A DNA stretch of 10,921 nt, taken from positions 1-10,921 of the forward strand of contig JAGPGI010000055.1 in the NCBI GenBank assembly GCA_018056045.1, in the 5' to 3' direction. Positions 1-6,178 of the stretch are shown here, piece by piece. The notes below the pieces were generated by a model, which worked only from the letters and a program-made list of their open reading frames with translations, searched no databases and had not been told where the DNA came from. This stretch comes from Paracoccus sp. (in: a-proteobacteria) (GTDB lineage Bacteria; Pseudomonadota; Alphaproteobacteria; Rhodobacterales; Rhodobacteraceae). Made by a program: the position numbers and the translations under genes. How positions within the stretch are numbered: the stretch's first letter is position 1; each line of letters opens with the position of its first letter.

Positions 1-42
1 CAGCATATAGGTGTCGATGCCGATCCGTTTCAGCGCGTTCAT
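1..42 (-). CDS. 5'-terminal fragment of an unidentified gene leaving the window
   Basis: On the minus strand an ATG at 42-40 opens a frame that reads MNALKRIGIDTYML and runs off the left edge without a stop. A purine-rich ribosome binding site (CGGAGAC) lies about 5-7 nt upstream of this ATG, which supports a real start. The gene is divergent from the aminotransferase operon, with 186 bp between the two starts. Fourteen residues are too few to identify a family. The pattern, a short basic stretch followed by hydrophobic residues, would fit the start of an integral membrane protein, for example a bile acid:sodium symporter-like transporter, but that is only a guess. Confidence 0.5.
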   Translation of the reverse strand, partial: MNALKRIGIDTYML

Positions 43-176
43 GCCCGTCTCCGTTCTGTGATGCCGGGTTTGTGAGCCAGATCGGGGCCGGACACAAGCG
101 CAGGGCACCGGGTCCGGGGGTGCCTTTGAGCCGTTGGAATGCTAGACGGCCCGCGAATCCTGCCCGGAACGACGTC

Positions 177-204
177 AAGACAAATGCCGCGACCGGCGTA
201 TAAT
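177..204 (+). promoter_or_regulatory. Sigma70-type promoter for the aminotransferase-RraA operon
   Basis: A perfect TATAAT hexamer lies at 199-204. A plausible -35 element AAGACA (4 of 6 matches to TTGACA) lies at 177-182, giving a 16-nt spacer. Transcription would start near 211, leaving a leader of under 20 nt that carries the AAGGAA ribosome binding site at 218-223. TATAAT is uncommon by chance in DNA this GC-rich. The rest of the 43-228 intergenic region also holds an inverted repeat, GGCACC (104-109) and GGTGCC (119-124), of unknown role. Confidence 0.55.
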
Positions 205-228
205 CCAGATCAATGACAAGGAAACCGC

Positions 229-1485
229 ATGTCCAGCCAGCCCCAGCGCGCCCCAAGGACAGACCCGATGCCCGCGCCCGGGGCCCCGCGCCCCGGCTTT
301 GCCCGCTGGCTGTCGCAAAGCAATGACGTCACTTCGGTCTTTCTGGCGGCGGGGCAGAACCCGGACCTGATCAATCTGGCCGGCGGCTTGCCGGAACCGG
401 CGCTGTGGCCCGTTGACGAGCTGGCCGAACTGGCTGCCGAGGTGGTCCGCAACCACCCGGTCGAGACGCTGGCTTACGGCCCGATCCCCGGCCTGCCGGC
501 GCTGCGCGATCTGATTGCGGCGCGCTTCTCGACCCCTACGCTGCGGCTTGGGCGCGAGAATGTGCTGATCACCACCAGCGGCATGCAGGCCTTGGAGCTG
601 GTGGGCAAGGTGCTGCTCGAGCCGGGTGCGACGATGATCGCCGCGCAAAGCCCCGCCTATCTGGGGGCGCTGGATGCGTGGCGTCCGCGCGACCCGGAAT
701 ATCGCCCGATGCGGCTTGAGGATGCGGGTTTTGATCCGGTCACCGCGCTGGCCGGGGCGCAATTTGCCTATACGGTGCCGAATTTCTCGAACCCCTCGGG
801 GCGGCTGGTGCCGCTGGCGCAGCGGCAGTCGCTGGTCGATGCCGCGCATCAGACCGGGACATGGCTGATCGAGGACGACCCCTATGGCGTGCTTTACTAT
901 GAGGGGACGCCCCTGCCCCGGCTCCTGGACCTGTCCGGCGCGCGCAAACCCGGCACCTATGACGGGCCGGTGGTCTATATGGGGACACTTTCGAAAGAGC
1001 TGACGCCGGGGCTGCGCATCGGCTGGATCATTGCGGCGCCAGAGATGATCGGGGCGCTGGCGGCGGCCAAGCAGGGCAGCGACATGTGCAGCAGCGGGCT
1101 GGGGCAGATGATCGCCCTGCTCGCGTTCGAGCGCGACATTCCGGGGCGCATCCTGCCGGATATTCTGGCGACATATCGCAGCCGGCGCGACGCGCTTTGC
1201 GCGGCGATGCATGAGCATCTGGGCGCGCATCTGGAGTGGCAGCACCCCTCGGGGGGCATGTTCGTCTGGGCGCGGGCGCGCGATCCGCGCCTTGATACCG
1301 ACCGTCTGCTGGCCCATGCGCTGGCCCATGGCGTCTGCATCTCGCCCAGCAGCGTTTTTGACCCCGAAGGGCTTGACCGGGGCGCAATGCGCATCAACTT
1401 TACCCTGAATGCCCCCGAGCGTCTGGCCGAGGGCGTCCGGCGTCTGGCCAGCGCGATCCAAGCCACACTTGCCGAAAGGAGCTGA
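229..1485 (+). CDS. PLP-dependent aminotransferase, class I/II (LysN / MocR-catalytic-domain-like)
   Basis: This 418-residue protein is a cytosolic fold-type I pyridoxal-phosphate enzyme that should move an amino group between an amino acid and a 2-oxo acid. Visible motifs are LINLAGGLPEP (48-58), the AYGPIPGLPALR segment (82-93), TTSGMQALEL around 115-124, SNPSGR (187-192), IEDDPYG (214-220) with Asp and Tyr positioned to bind the cofactor, and TLSKELTPGLRIGW (253-266) with K256 as the predicted Schiff-base lysine. RINF (388-391) supplies the likely substrate-carboxylate arginine. There is no N-terminal GntR-type DNA-binding domain, so it is not a MocR regulator. The ATG at 229 follows AAGGAA by 5 nt; an in-frame ATG at 268-270 is less well placed. 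The substrate cannot be read from sequence. The RraA-family gene begins 4 nt after its stop, so the two are probably co-transcribed. Confidence 0.9.
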   Translation: MSSQPQRAPRTDPMPAPGAPRPGFARWLSQSNDVTSVFLAAGQNPDLINLAGGLPEPALWPVDELAELAAEVVRNHPVETLAYGPIPGLPALRDLIAARFSTPTLRLGRENVLITTSGMQALELVGKVLLEPGATMIAAQSPAYLGALDAWRPRDPEYRPMRLEDAGFDPVTALAGAQFAYTVPNFSNPSGRLVPLAQRQSLVDAAHQTGTWLIEDDPYGVLYYEGTPLPRLLDLSGARKPGTYDGPVVYMGTLSKELTPGLRIGWIIAAPEMIGALAAAKQGSDMCSSGLGQMIALLAFERDIPGRILPDILATYRSRRDALCAAMHEHLGAHLEWQHPSGGMFVWARARDPRLDTDRLLAHALAHGVCISPSSVFDPEGLDRGAMRINFTLNAPERLAEGVRRLASAIQATLAERS

Positions 1486-1489
1486 CGCC

Positions 1490-2143
1490 ATGACCGTGAC
1501 CATCCACCCCCCGGCGCATGAGCCGATCCCCGAGGGCCTGCTGGACCGCTGGCGGCATATTCCGGTGGCGGTCGCAGCGGATCTGACGCCCTCGCACCAG
1601 ATCGACCCGGCGATCCGGCCGCTTCGGCCGGTGGGTCAGCAGGCGGCGCTGTTCGGGCGCGCGGTCACGGCGCGCAGCACGCCGCCGGATTTCGGCGCGG
1701 TGCTGCATGCGGTGGGTGCGATCGGGCCGGGCGATGTGCTGGTGATCGACGCGGGCGCGCAGACCCATCATGCGATGATCGGCGATATTCTGGGCGGGCA
1801 TCTGCACCGGCAGGGCGCGGCCGGGCTGGTCTGCGACGGCGCGGTGCGCGATGTCGCCGGTCTGGCGGCGATGCCCGGCCTGCCAGTCTATGCCCGCGCG
1901 GTCAATCCGCTGGGCCCGACCACCGCCCGCATCGGCGAGGTAAATGGCGGCATCATGATCGGCGGCATTGCCATCGCGCCCGGCGATCTGATCATCGGCG
2001 ACGATGACGGGCTGGTGGCGCTGCCTCCGGCGTTGCTGCCAAGGCTGATCAACGCGGCCGAGGCCAAACTGCGGCTTGAGGCCGAATGGACCGCGCGGCT
2101 GACGGCGGGCGAATCGATCCGCGATATCTTCAAGCTGGGCTGA
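1490..2143 (+). CDS. RraA / 4-hydroxy-4-methyl-2-oxoglutarate aldolase family protein
   Basis: This 217-residue protein belongs to the RraA-like family. That family includes class II pyruvate aldolases acting on HMG or 4-carboxy-4-hydroxy-2-oxoadipate, oxaloacetate decarboxylases, and the RNase E inhibitor RraA. The family core is visible as IGDILGG (97-103) followed by GLVCDGAVRDVAGL (112-125). R120 and D121 match the substrate-binding Arg and metal-coordinating Asp of the aldolases, so an enzyme is more likely than an RNase regulator. Its end, LTAGESIRDIF, is also typical of the aldolase-type members. The start at 1490 is chosen because AAAGGAG (1475-1481) lies 8 nt upstream; the frame stays open farther upstream but overlaps the aminotransferase. 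It lies 4 nt after the aminotransferase, so the pair may act on the same carbon skeleton. The actual substrate is unknown. Older databases often mislabel such proteins as demethylmenaquinone methyltransferases. Confidence 0.85.
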   Translation: MTVTIHPPAHEPIPEGLLDRWRHIPVAVAADLTPSHQIDPAIRPLRPVGQQAALFGRAVTARSTPPDFGAVLHAVGAIGPGDVLVIDAGAQTHHAMIGDILGGHLHRQGAAGLVCDGAVRDVAGLAAMPGLPVYARAVNPLGPTTARIGEVNGGIMIGGIAIAPGDLIIGDDDGLVALPPALLPRLINAAEAKLRLEAEWTARLTAGESIRDIFKLG

Positions 2144-2149
2144 GCCCGG

Positions 2150-3631
2150 TCAGGCCGTCACCATCTGGATCGCCAGAAAGATCAGCGCCGACAGGAAGGC
2201 CGCGGCGGGCACCGTCACCACCCAGGCGGTGGCGATGGTCATCACATGCGAGCGGCGCACCAGCTTGCGGCGGCGGCGCTCCTCGGGCGGGATGCGGGGA
2301 CGGTCTGCCTCGTCCTGAGACAGGCGCAGGCGGCGCTCGGTATCCCATTCGCGGAAGAAGCCGACGCCAAAGATCGCACCGACCGCGATATGGGTCGAGC
2401 TGACCGGAAGGCCCAGCCAACTGGCCACGATCACCGTCAGCGCCGCCGACAGCGCCACGCAAAAGGCGCGCATCGGATTCAGTTTGGTGATCTGGCTGCC
2501 GACCATGCGGATCAGCTTGGGGCCGAACAGGAACAGGCCGAAGCTGATGCCGAAGGCCCCGATCAGCATCACCCAGACCGGAATGCTGACATCATGGGTA
2601 AAGTCGCCGGTCTGCGAGGCCTGCACGATGGCGGCCAGCGGCCCGACCGCGTTCGCGACATCATTGGCGCCATGGGCAAAGCTCAGCAGCGCCGCCGAGA
2701 CGACCAGCGGAATCGCGAACAGCACCTTCAGCGACTTGTTGCGGTTCTCCAGCCCCTCGGACTGGCGGCGGACGACCGGGATCATCACCAGCCATGTGGC
2801 GATGCCGATCCCCAGCCCCAGCAGCATCGCCGTCCCCATTGAGATCTTGACGAGGTTCTTGAGCCCCTTCAGCGCCAGATAGGCGGCGAATGCGCCCGAC
2901 ATGATGCCGACCAGCACCGGCACCCATTTGCGCGCCGCCGCGATCTTGTCGGGCTGATAGATGATGCGGGCCTTGATGAACCACAAAAAGCCCGCCGCGC
3001 TCAGCCCGCCCAGCACCGGCGAGATCACCCAGCTTGCGGCGATGGCGCCCATCATGCCCCAGTTGATCGCGCCGAAACCGGCCGCGGCGATCCCCGCGCC
3101 CATGACGCCGCCCACGACCGAATGCGTGGTCGAGACCGGCGCCCCGATCCAGGTCGCCAGATTCACCCACAAGGCCGATGACAGCAGCGCCGCCATCATC
3201 GCCCAGATGAAGACCGAGGGCTCGCCGATGCTGTCGGGCGCGACAATGCCCTTGGAGATGGTCGAGACCACGTCGCTGCCGGCGATCAGCGCCCCGGCGC
3301 TTTCAAAGATCGCGGCGATGACGATGGCGCCGCCCATGGTCATGGCATTGGCGCCGACCGCCGGACCCATGTTGTTGGCAACGTCATTGGCGCCGATATT
3401 CAGCGCCATATAGGCGCCGAAGGTCGCGGCGATGACCACGATCAGCGTGTTGCTGGTCTGGCCCAGCGACAGCGCCGCAGCCAGACCCGCCAGCATGATG
3501 AAGACAAAGGCGATGCCCGGACCCACCAGAGGCCGCGAGACATAGCTTGCCGCCATTTCCAGATTCGAGAAGCGCCCGAGATCGCGGTCCAGCGTCTCGA
3601 GATGTCGGGATTCGTGGTCGTTCTGGGCCAT
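2150..3631 (-). CDS. Inorganic phosphate transporter, PiT/PHO4 family
   Basis: This 493-residue integral inner-membrane protein is predicted to carry phosphate, probably as a metal-phosphate complex, driven by an ion gradient. It shows the internal duplication typical of the family: GANDVANNMGPAVG (80-93) and GANDVANAVGPLA (321-333), each followed by a second signature, PVSTTHSVVGG (165-175) and PVSSTHIAVGAIFG (409-422). About ten or more hydrophobic segments are visible. A charged cytoplasmic linker lies at 288-302 and a very basic ERRRRKLVRR stretch at 451-460, before the last membrane span. The ATG at 3631 is preceded by GGTGAGAG. No PhoU/Pap (DUF47) partner gene is adjacent, although one often accompanies PiT genes. 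I see no Pho box in the 145-bp region upstream. The gene is convergent with the RraA gene (6-nt gap) and divergent from bioR. Confidence 0.95.
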   Translation of the reverse strand: MAQNDHESRHLETLDRDLGRFSNLEMAASYVSRPLVGPGIAFVFIMLAGLAAALSLGQTSNTLIVVIAATFGAYMALNIGANDVANNMGPAVGANAMTMGGAIVIAAIFESAGALIAGSDVVSTISKGIVAPDSIGEPSVFIWAMMAALLSSALWVNLATWIGAPVSTTHSVVGGVMGAGIAAAGFGAINWGMMGAIAASWVISPVLGGLSAAGFLWFIKARIIYQPDKIAAARKWVPVLVGIMSGAFAAYLALKGLKNLVKISMGTAMLLGLGIGIATWLVMIPVVRRQSEGLENRNKSLKVLFAIPLVVSAALLSFAHGANDVANAVGPLAAIVQASQTGDFTHDVSIPVWVMLIGAFGISFGLFLFGPKLIRMVGSQITKLNPMRAFCVALSAALTVIVASWLGLPVSSTHIAVGAIFGVGFFREWDTERRLRLSQDEADRPRIPPEERRRRKLVRRSHVMTIATAWVVTVPAAAFLSALIFLAIQMVTA

Positions 3632-3776
3632 GCTCTCACCGCTGCGGTCGCGCCGGGTGGGTAGGCGGGATTTGGGGGCAAATCAACCATTGCGTCACCG
3701 AAACGTTAAAGATTCTTTACATGGCGCTGCGGATGGGTCGCTATGGCAGCCGGTTCCAAGTATCGACAATCCCCCC
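3632..3776. promoter_or_regulatory. Divergent intergenic region between the phosphate transporter gene and bioR
   Basis: This 145-bp region must hold promoters for both flanking genes. It contains an AT-rich perfect dyad, TAAAGA-T-TCTTTA, at 3707-3719, which is operator-like. Possible -35 elements such as TTTACA (3716-3721) have no convincing -10 at the normal distance, so I assign no promoter coordinates. I see no match to a Pho box. Confidence 0.35.
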
Positions 3777-4466
3777 ATGTCGGAATTATCTATAAAAATG
3801 ACCCGCAGATCCGAAGACACTCTCGCCCATCGCATCAGCCGTGTGCTGGCCGACCGCATCATCGCCGGACAGATCGAGCCGGGCGCGCGGCTGCGTCAGG
3901 ACCACATCGCCGAGGAGTTCGGCGCCAGCCATGTCCCCGTGCGCGAGGCGTTCCGCCGGCTCGAGGCGCAGGGGCTGGCGGTCAGCGAGCCGCGCAAGGG
4001 TGTCCGGGTGGCGAGCTTTGATCTGGACGAGGTCAAGGAGGTCGCCGCCATGCGCGCCGCGCTTGAGGTTCTGGCCCTGCGCCATGCCGCCCCGCACCTG
4101 ACCCCGGCGGTGCTGGATGCGGCGGATGAGGCGACGCGGGCCGGCGACGCCTCGCGCGATGTGCGCGAATGGGAAGAGGCGAACCGCAGCTTTCATCGCC
4201 TGATCCTCGAGCCCTGCGCGATGCCGCGACTACTGGCCTCGATCGACGATCTGCATGCCGCCAGCGCGCGCTTCCTGTTCACGGCCTGGCAATCGACATG
4301 GGAGGCGCGCACCGATCACGATCACCGCGCCATCCTTGCCGCCCTGCGCAAGGGCGATCTCGAGATGGCCGGCGCGACGCTGGCGCGGCATGTGCAATGG
4401 ATCGGCCACCGCCCCATCGCCAGCGCGAGCGGTCGTCAACGGGACGCTTTCGCCATCGTTGGATAA
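3777..4466 (+). CDS. bioR: GntR-family (FCD) biotin repressor, BioR-like
   Basis: This 229-residue regulator has an N-terminal winged helix-turn-helix (about 12-78, with the recognition region LRQDHIAEEFGA...VPVREAFRRLEAQG at 39-66) and a C-terminal all-helical FCD domain (about 83-212). H140, H183 and H205 are placed like the metal-binding histidines of FCD proteins. BioR is the GntR-type repressor of biotin genes in Alphaproteobacteria and recognises TTATCTATAA-like sites. Here the gene stands directly in front of bioY-bioB-bioD, and perfect boxes lie at its own start (3786-3795) and just after its stop (4469-4478). Autoregulation and repression of bioY are therefore likely. The start is uncertain: ATG 3777 and ATG 3798 are in frame and neither has a good ribosome binding site. 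With 3777 the operator is inside the coding region (MSELSIKM); with 3798 it ends 2 nt before the start codon. I list the longer form. Confidence 0.85.
   Translation: MSELSIKMTRRSEDTLAHRISRVLADRIIAGQIEPGARLRQDHIAEEFGASHVPVREAFRRLEAQGLAVSEPRKGVRVASFDLDEVKEVAAMRAALEVLALRHAAPHLTPAVLDAADEATRAGDASRDVREWEEANRSFHRLILEPCAMPRLLASIDDLHAASARFLFTAWQSTWEARTDHDHRAILAALRKGDLEMAGATLARHVQWIGHRPIASASGRQRDAFAIVG
3786..3795 (+). promoter_or_regulatory. BioR operator at the bioR start
   Basis: The sequence TTATCTATAA matches the published BioR consensus TTATMTATAA at 10 of 10 positions. It overlaps the first codons of bioR if translation starts at 3777, or sits just upstream if it starts at 3798. Its position predicts negative autoregulation of bioR. 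Confidence 0.8.
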
Positions 4467-4468
4467 AA

Positions 4469-4479
4469 TTATCTATAAT
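4469..4479 (+). promoter_or_regulatory. BioR operator overlapping a TATAAT hexamer upstream of bioY
   Basis: TTATCTATAA (4469-4478) is a perfect BioR box beginning 2 nt after the bioR stop codon. It overlaps TATAAT (4474-4479), a perfect -10 hexamer, so bound repressor would block RNA polymerase. The -35 at the expected distance (around 4451-4456) is poor. A second promoter candidate further down is TTGCCA (4503-4508), an 18-nt spacer, and TAAACT (4527-4532). The predicted target is the bioY-bioB-bioD operon. Confidence 0.7.
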
Positions 4480-4511
4480 AACTATTGCGACTCATCGCCA
4501 CATTGCCATCA

Positions 4512-4540
4512 ATATAGATTGTTAGTTAAACTATCTATTG
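4512..4540 (+). promoter_or_regulatory. Two degenerate BioR-like half-matching sites before bioY
   Basis: ATATAGATTG (4512-4521, matching in the reverse orientation) and CTATCTATTG (4531-4540) each agree with the BioR box at 7 of 10 positions. Their centres are 19 bp apart. The second ends 4 nt before the bioY ribosome binding site AAGGAG (4545-4550). They may be weak accessory operators; the matches are partial and the region is AT-rich, so chance is possible. Confidence 0.3.
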
Positions 4541-4555
4541 CCGCAAGGAGCGATG

Positions 4556-5122
4556 ATGAATCCGACCTCTGCCCTATCCCGTCCGATTCTGCTGGGCGTG
4601 GCCCGCAAGGGTGCCGTGATCGTTCTGGGCGTTGCCCTGATCACCCTTTGCGCCAAGATTCGCGTGCCCTCATGGCCGGTGCCGATGACGCTGCATACGC
4701 TGGCGGTCATGGCGATTGCGCTGGCCGCCGGGCCGCGTCTGGCGACTGCGACCTTCATGGCCTATCTGATGGCTGGCGCGGCGGGGTTGCCGGTCTTTTC
4801 CGGCACGCCCGAGCGTGGCATTGGTCTGGCCTATATGGTCGGCCCGACCGGCGGCTATCTGCTGGGATATCTGGCTGCAAGCTGGGTTTCCGGCGTATTG
4901 GCACTGGGTCGTGGCACGCCGGGGCAGGTCCTCGCCATGCTGGCCGGGCTGGCGATCACCTATGCGATCGGCCTGCTGTGGCTGCTGAAATTCGTTCCGG
5001 CGGGTCAGGTCATCGCGCTTGGTTTCGCGCCGTTCATTCTGGGTGACCTGATCAATATCGCCATGGTCGCATTGGGCGCGCGGGCCCTGCCCCGGCGCTT
5101 CATGGGCAGGATCGGCCAATGA
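4556..5122 (+). CDS. bioY: Biotin transporter BioY (ECF S component)
   Basis: This 188-residue protein has about six hydrophobic segments and is the membrane subunit that binds and imports biotin. BioY can work with an ECF module, and some BioY proteins have been reported to work alone; no ecfA or ecfT gene is visible here. Family motifs are [13 protein letters not shown] (40-52), GLPVFSG (77-83) and [10 protein letters not shown] (96-105). Near the C-terminus [10 protein letters not shown] (160-169) corresponds to the conserved D-x-x-K motif, with Asn at 167 in place of the usual Lys. The start at 4556 is chosen because AAGGAG (4545-4550) is 5 nt upstream; the adjacent in-frame ATG at 4553 is only 2 nt from it. 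The stop overlaps the bioB start (ATGA), so the two are translationally coupled. BioR boxes upstream predict repression when biotin is plentiful. Confidence 0.93.
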   Translation: MNPTSALSRPILLGVARKGAVIVLGVALITLCAKIRVPSWPVPMTLHTLAVMAIALAAGPRLATATFMAYLMAGAAGLPVFSGTPERGIGLAYMVGPTGGYLLGYLAASWVSGVLALGRGTPGQVLAMLAGLAITYAIGLLWLLKFVPAGQVIALGFAPFILGDLINIAMVALGARALPRRFMGRIGQ

Positions 5123-6168
5123 CCGGGGCTGCAAACGGCCTGCCCCCAGGGCAGGCCACCCAACCCGCCGCCCCCCCTGCCCGAACCGCCGCCGTCCTGC
5201 GTCACGACTGGACCGAGGCCGAGGCCCGCGCCATCTACGATCTGCCCCTGCCCGCGCTGATGTCGCGCGCGCAGGACCTGCATCGCCGGCATTTCGACCC
5301 AGAGGTAATCGAGACCGCGACGCTGCTATCTATAAAAACCGGCGGCTGCCCCGAGGATTGCGGCTATTGCTCGCAAAGCGCGCATCACCAGACCGGGCTT
5401 TCGGCCTCGAAGCTGATGCAGGTCGAGCAGGTTCTGGCCGAGGCGCGGCGCGCACGGGATGCCGGCGCCACCCGTTTCTGCATGGGCGCGGCATGGCGCA
5501 GCCCCAAGGATCGCGATATGGCGGCGGTCTGCGCCATGATCCGGGGCGTGCGCGCGCTTGGCATGGAAAGCTGCGTCACGCTGGGCATGCTGACGCCGCC
5601 GCAGGTCGCGCAACTGGCCGAGGCGGGGCTGGATTACTACAACCACAATATCGACACCTCGCGGGACTATTATCCGGAAATCATCACCACGAGGACCATG
5701 GATGACCGGCTGGCCACGCTGGCGCATGTCCGCGCCGGGGGCATCCGGGTCTGCTCGGGCGGGATCGTCGGCATGGGCGAGACGGTCGACGACCGCATCT
5801 CGATGCTGGTGACGCTGGCCACGTTGCCCGGCCATCCCGACAGCGTGCCGCTGAACATGTGGATGCCGGTCGCGGGCACGCCGGTCATGGAAAAGGCCCG
5901 ACCCGCCGGGGTGCTGGAATTCGTTCGGCTGGTGGCGCTGGCGCGGATCCTGATGCCGCAAAGCGTGGTGCGCCTGTCGGCGGGCCGCGACTCGATGAGC
6001 GACGAGGCGCAGGCGCTGTGCTTTCTGGCCGGCGCCAATTCGATCTTCACCGGCGAGCGGCTGCTGACCACCGCCAATCCCCAGCGCGGCAAGGATGCGG
6101 AGCTGCTGATGCGGCTGGGGATGCGGGCTGCCGAATTGCCAATCCGAAACGATATCGCTGCTGAATGA
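5119..6168 (+). CDS. bioB: Biotin synthase BioB (radical SAM)
   Basis: This 349-residue cytosolic enzyme inserts sulfur into dethiobiotin to make biotin, the last step of the pathway. The radical-SAM cluster motif is CPEDCGYC, with C77, C81 and C84. The second [2Fe-2S] cluster ligands should be C121 ([10 protein letters not shown]), C152 (MESCVT), C212 (RVCSGG) and R285 (VVRLSAGR). YNHNIDTS (174-181) and GETVDD (220-225) are also typical. The N-terminus has a Pro/Ala-rich extension, which puts the CxxxCxxC motif some 20 residues later than in E. coli BioB. The start is fixed by the ATGA overlap with bioY. Two oddities are a strong hairpin just after the start codon (5137-5157) and a BioR-like box within codons 70-73. 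bioD starts 10 nt after the stop. Confidence 0.97.
   Translation: MTGAANGLPPGQATQPAAPPARTAAVLRHDWTEAEARAIYDLPLPALMSRAQDLHRRHFDPEVIETATLLSIKTGGCPEDCGYCSQSAHHQTGLSASKLMQVEQVLAEARRARDAGATRFCMGAAWRSPKDRDMAAVCAMIRGVRALGMESCVTLGMLTPPQVAQLAEAGLDYYNHNIDTSRDYYPEIITTRTMDDRLATLAHVRAGGIRVCSGGIVGMGETVDDRISMLVTLATLPGHPDSVPLNMWMPVAGTPVMEKARPAGVLEFVRLVALARILMPQSVVRLSAGRDSMSDEAQALCFLAGANSIFTGERLLTTANPQRGKDAELLMRLGMRAAELPIRNDIAAE
5137..5157 (+). repeat. Perfect 9-bp inverted repeat in the first codons of bioB
   Basis: GGCCTGCCC (5137-5145) pairs with GGGCAGGCC (5149-5157) across a CCA loop. The very GC-rich stem-loop starts 18 nt after the first base of the bioB start codon. No U-tract follows, so it is not an intrinsic terminator. 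It could slow translation initiation or affect coupling with bioY, or be a chance product of the Pro/Ala-rich coding extension. Confidence 0.6.
5326..5335 (+). promoter_or_regulatory. BioR-like box inside bioB
   Basis: CTATCTATAA matches the BioR consensus at 9 of 10 positions. It shares the 12-mer TATCTATAAAAA exactly with the box at the bioR start (3787-3798). It lies 207 nt into bioB and encodes L70-S71-I72-K73 just before the cluster-binding cysteines. The codons CTA, TCT, ATA and AAA occur nowhere else in bioB, which suggests selection for the DNA sequence. It may act as a downstream operator or transcriptional roadblock. Confidence 0.55.
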
Positions 6169-6178
6169 GGCTTTGCCC

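Noticed and set aside
104..124. GGCACC/GGTGCC inverted repeat followed by TTT as a terminator
   Set aside because: No plus-strand gene ends upstream of it and the T-run is only three bases; mentioned only as an intergenic repeat of unknown role.
1409..1489. Upstream extension of the RraA-family protein
   Set aside because: It overlaps the end of the aminotransferase gene, while ATG 1490 has a good AAAGGAG site 8 nt upstream.
175..1503. Long open frame on the minus strand opposite the aminotransferase gene
   Set aside because: Its translation is Arg/Pro/Gln-rich with no family motif. It mirrors the codon structure of the plus-strand gene, where CTA, TTA and TCA are rare, so antisense stops are rare.
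2135..2149. Possible terminator hairpin (GGGC-TGA-GCCC) over the RraA-gene stop
   Set aside because: The stem is only about 4-6 bp with a 3-nt loop and no U-tract on either strand; too weak to call.
5331..5336. TATAAA in bioB as the -10 of an internal promoter
   Set aside because: I see no -35 at a normal distance in the GC-rich sequence upstream, and the full 10-bp match to the BioR box explains the AT-rich patch better.
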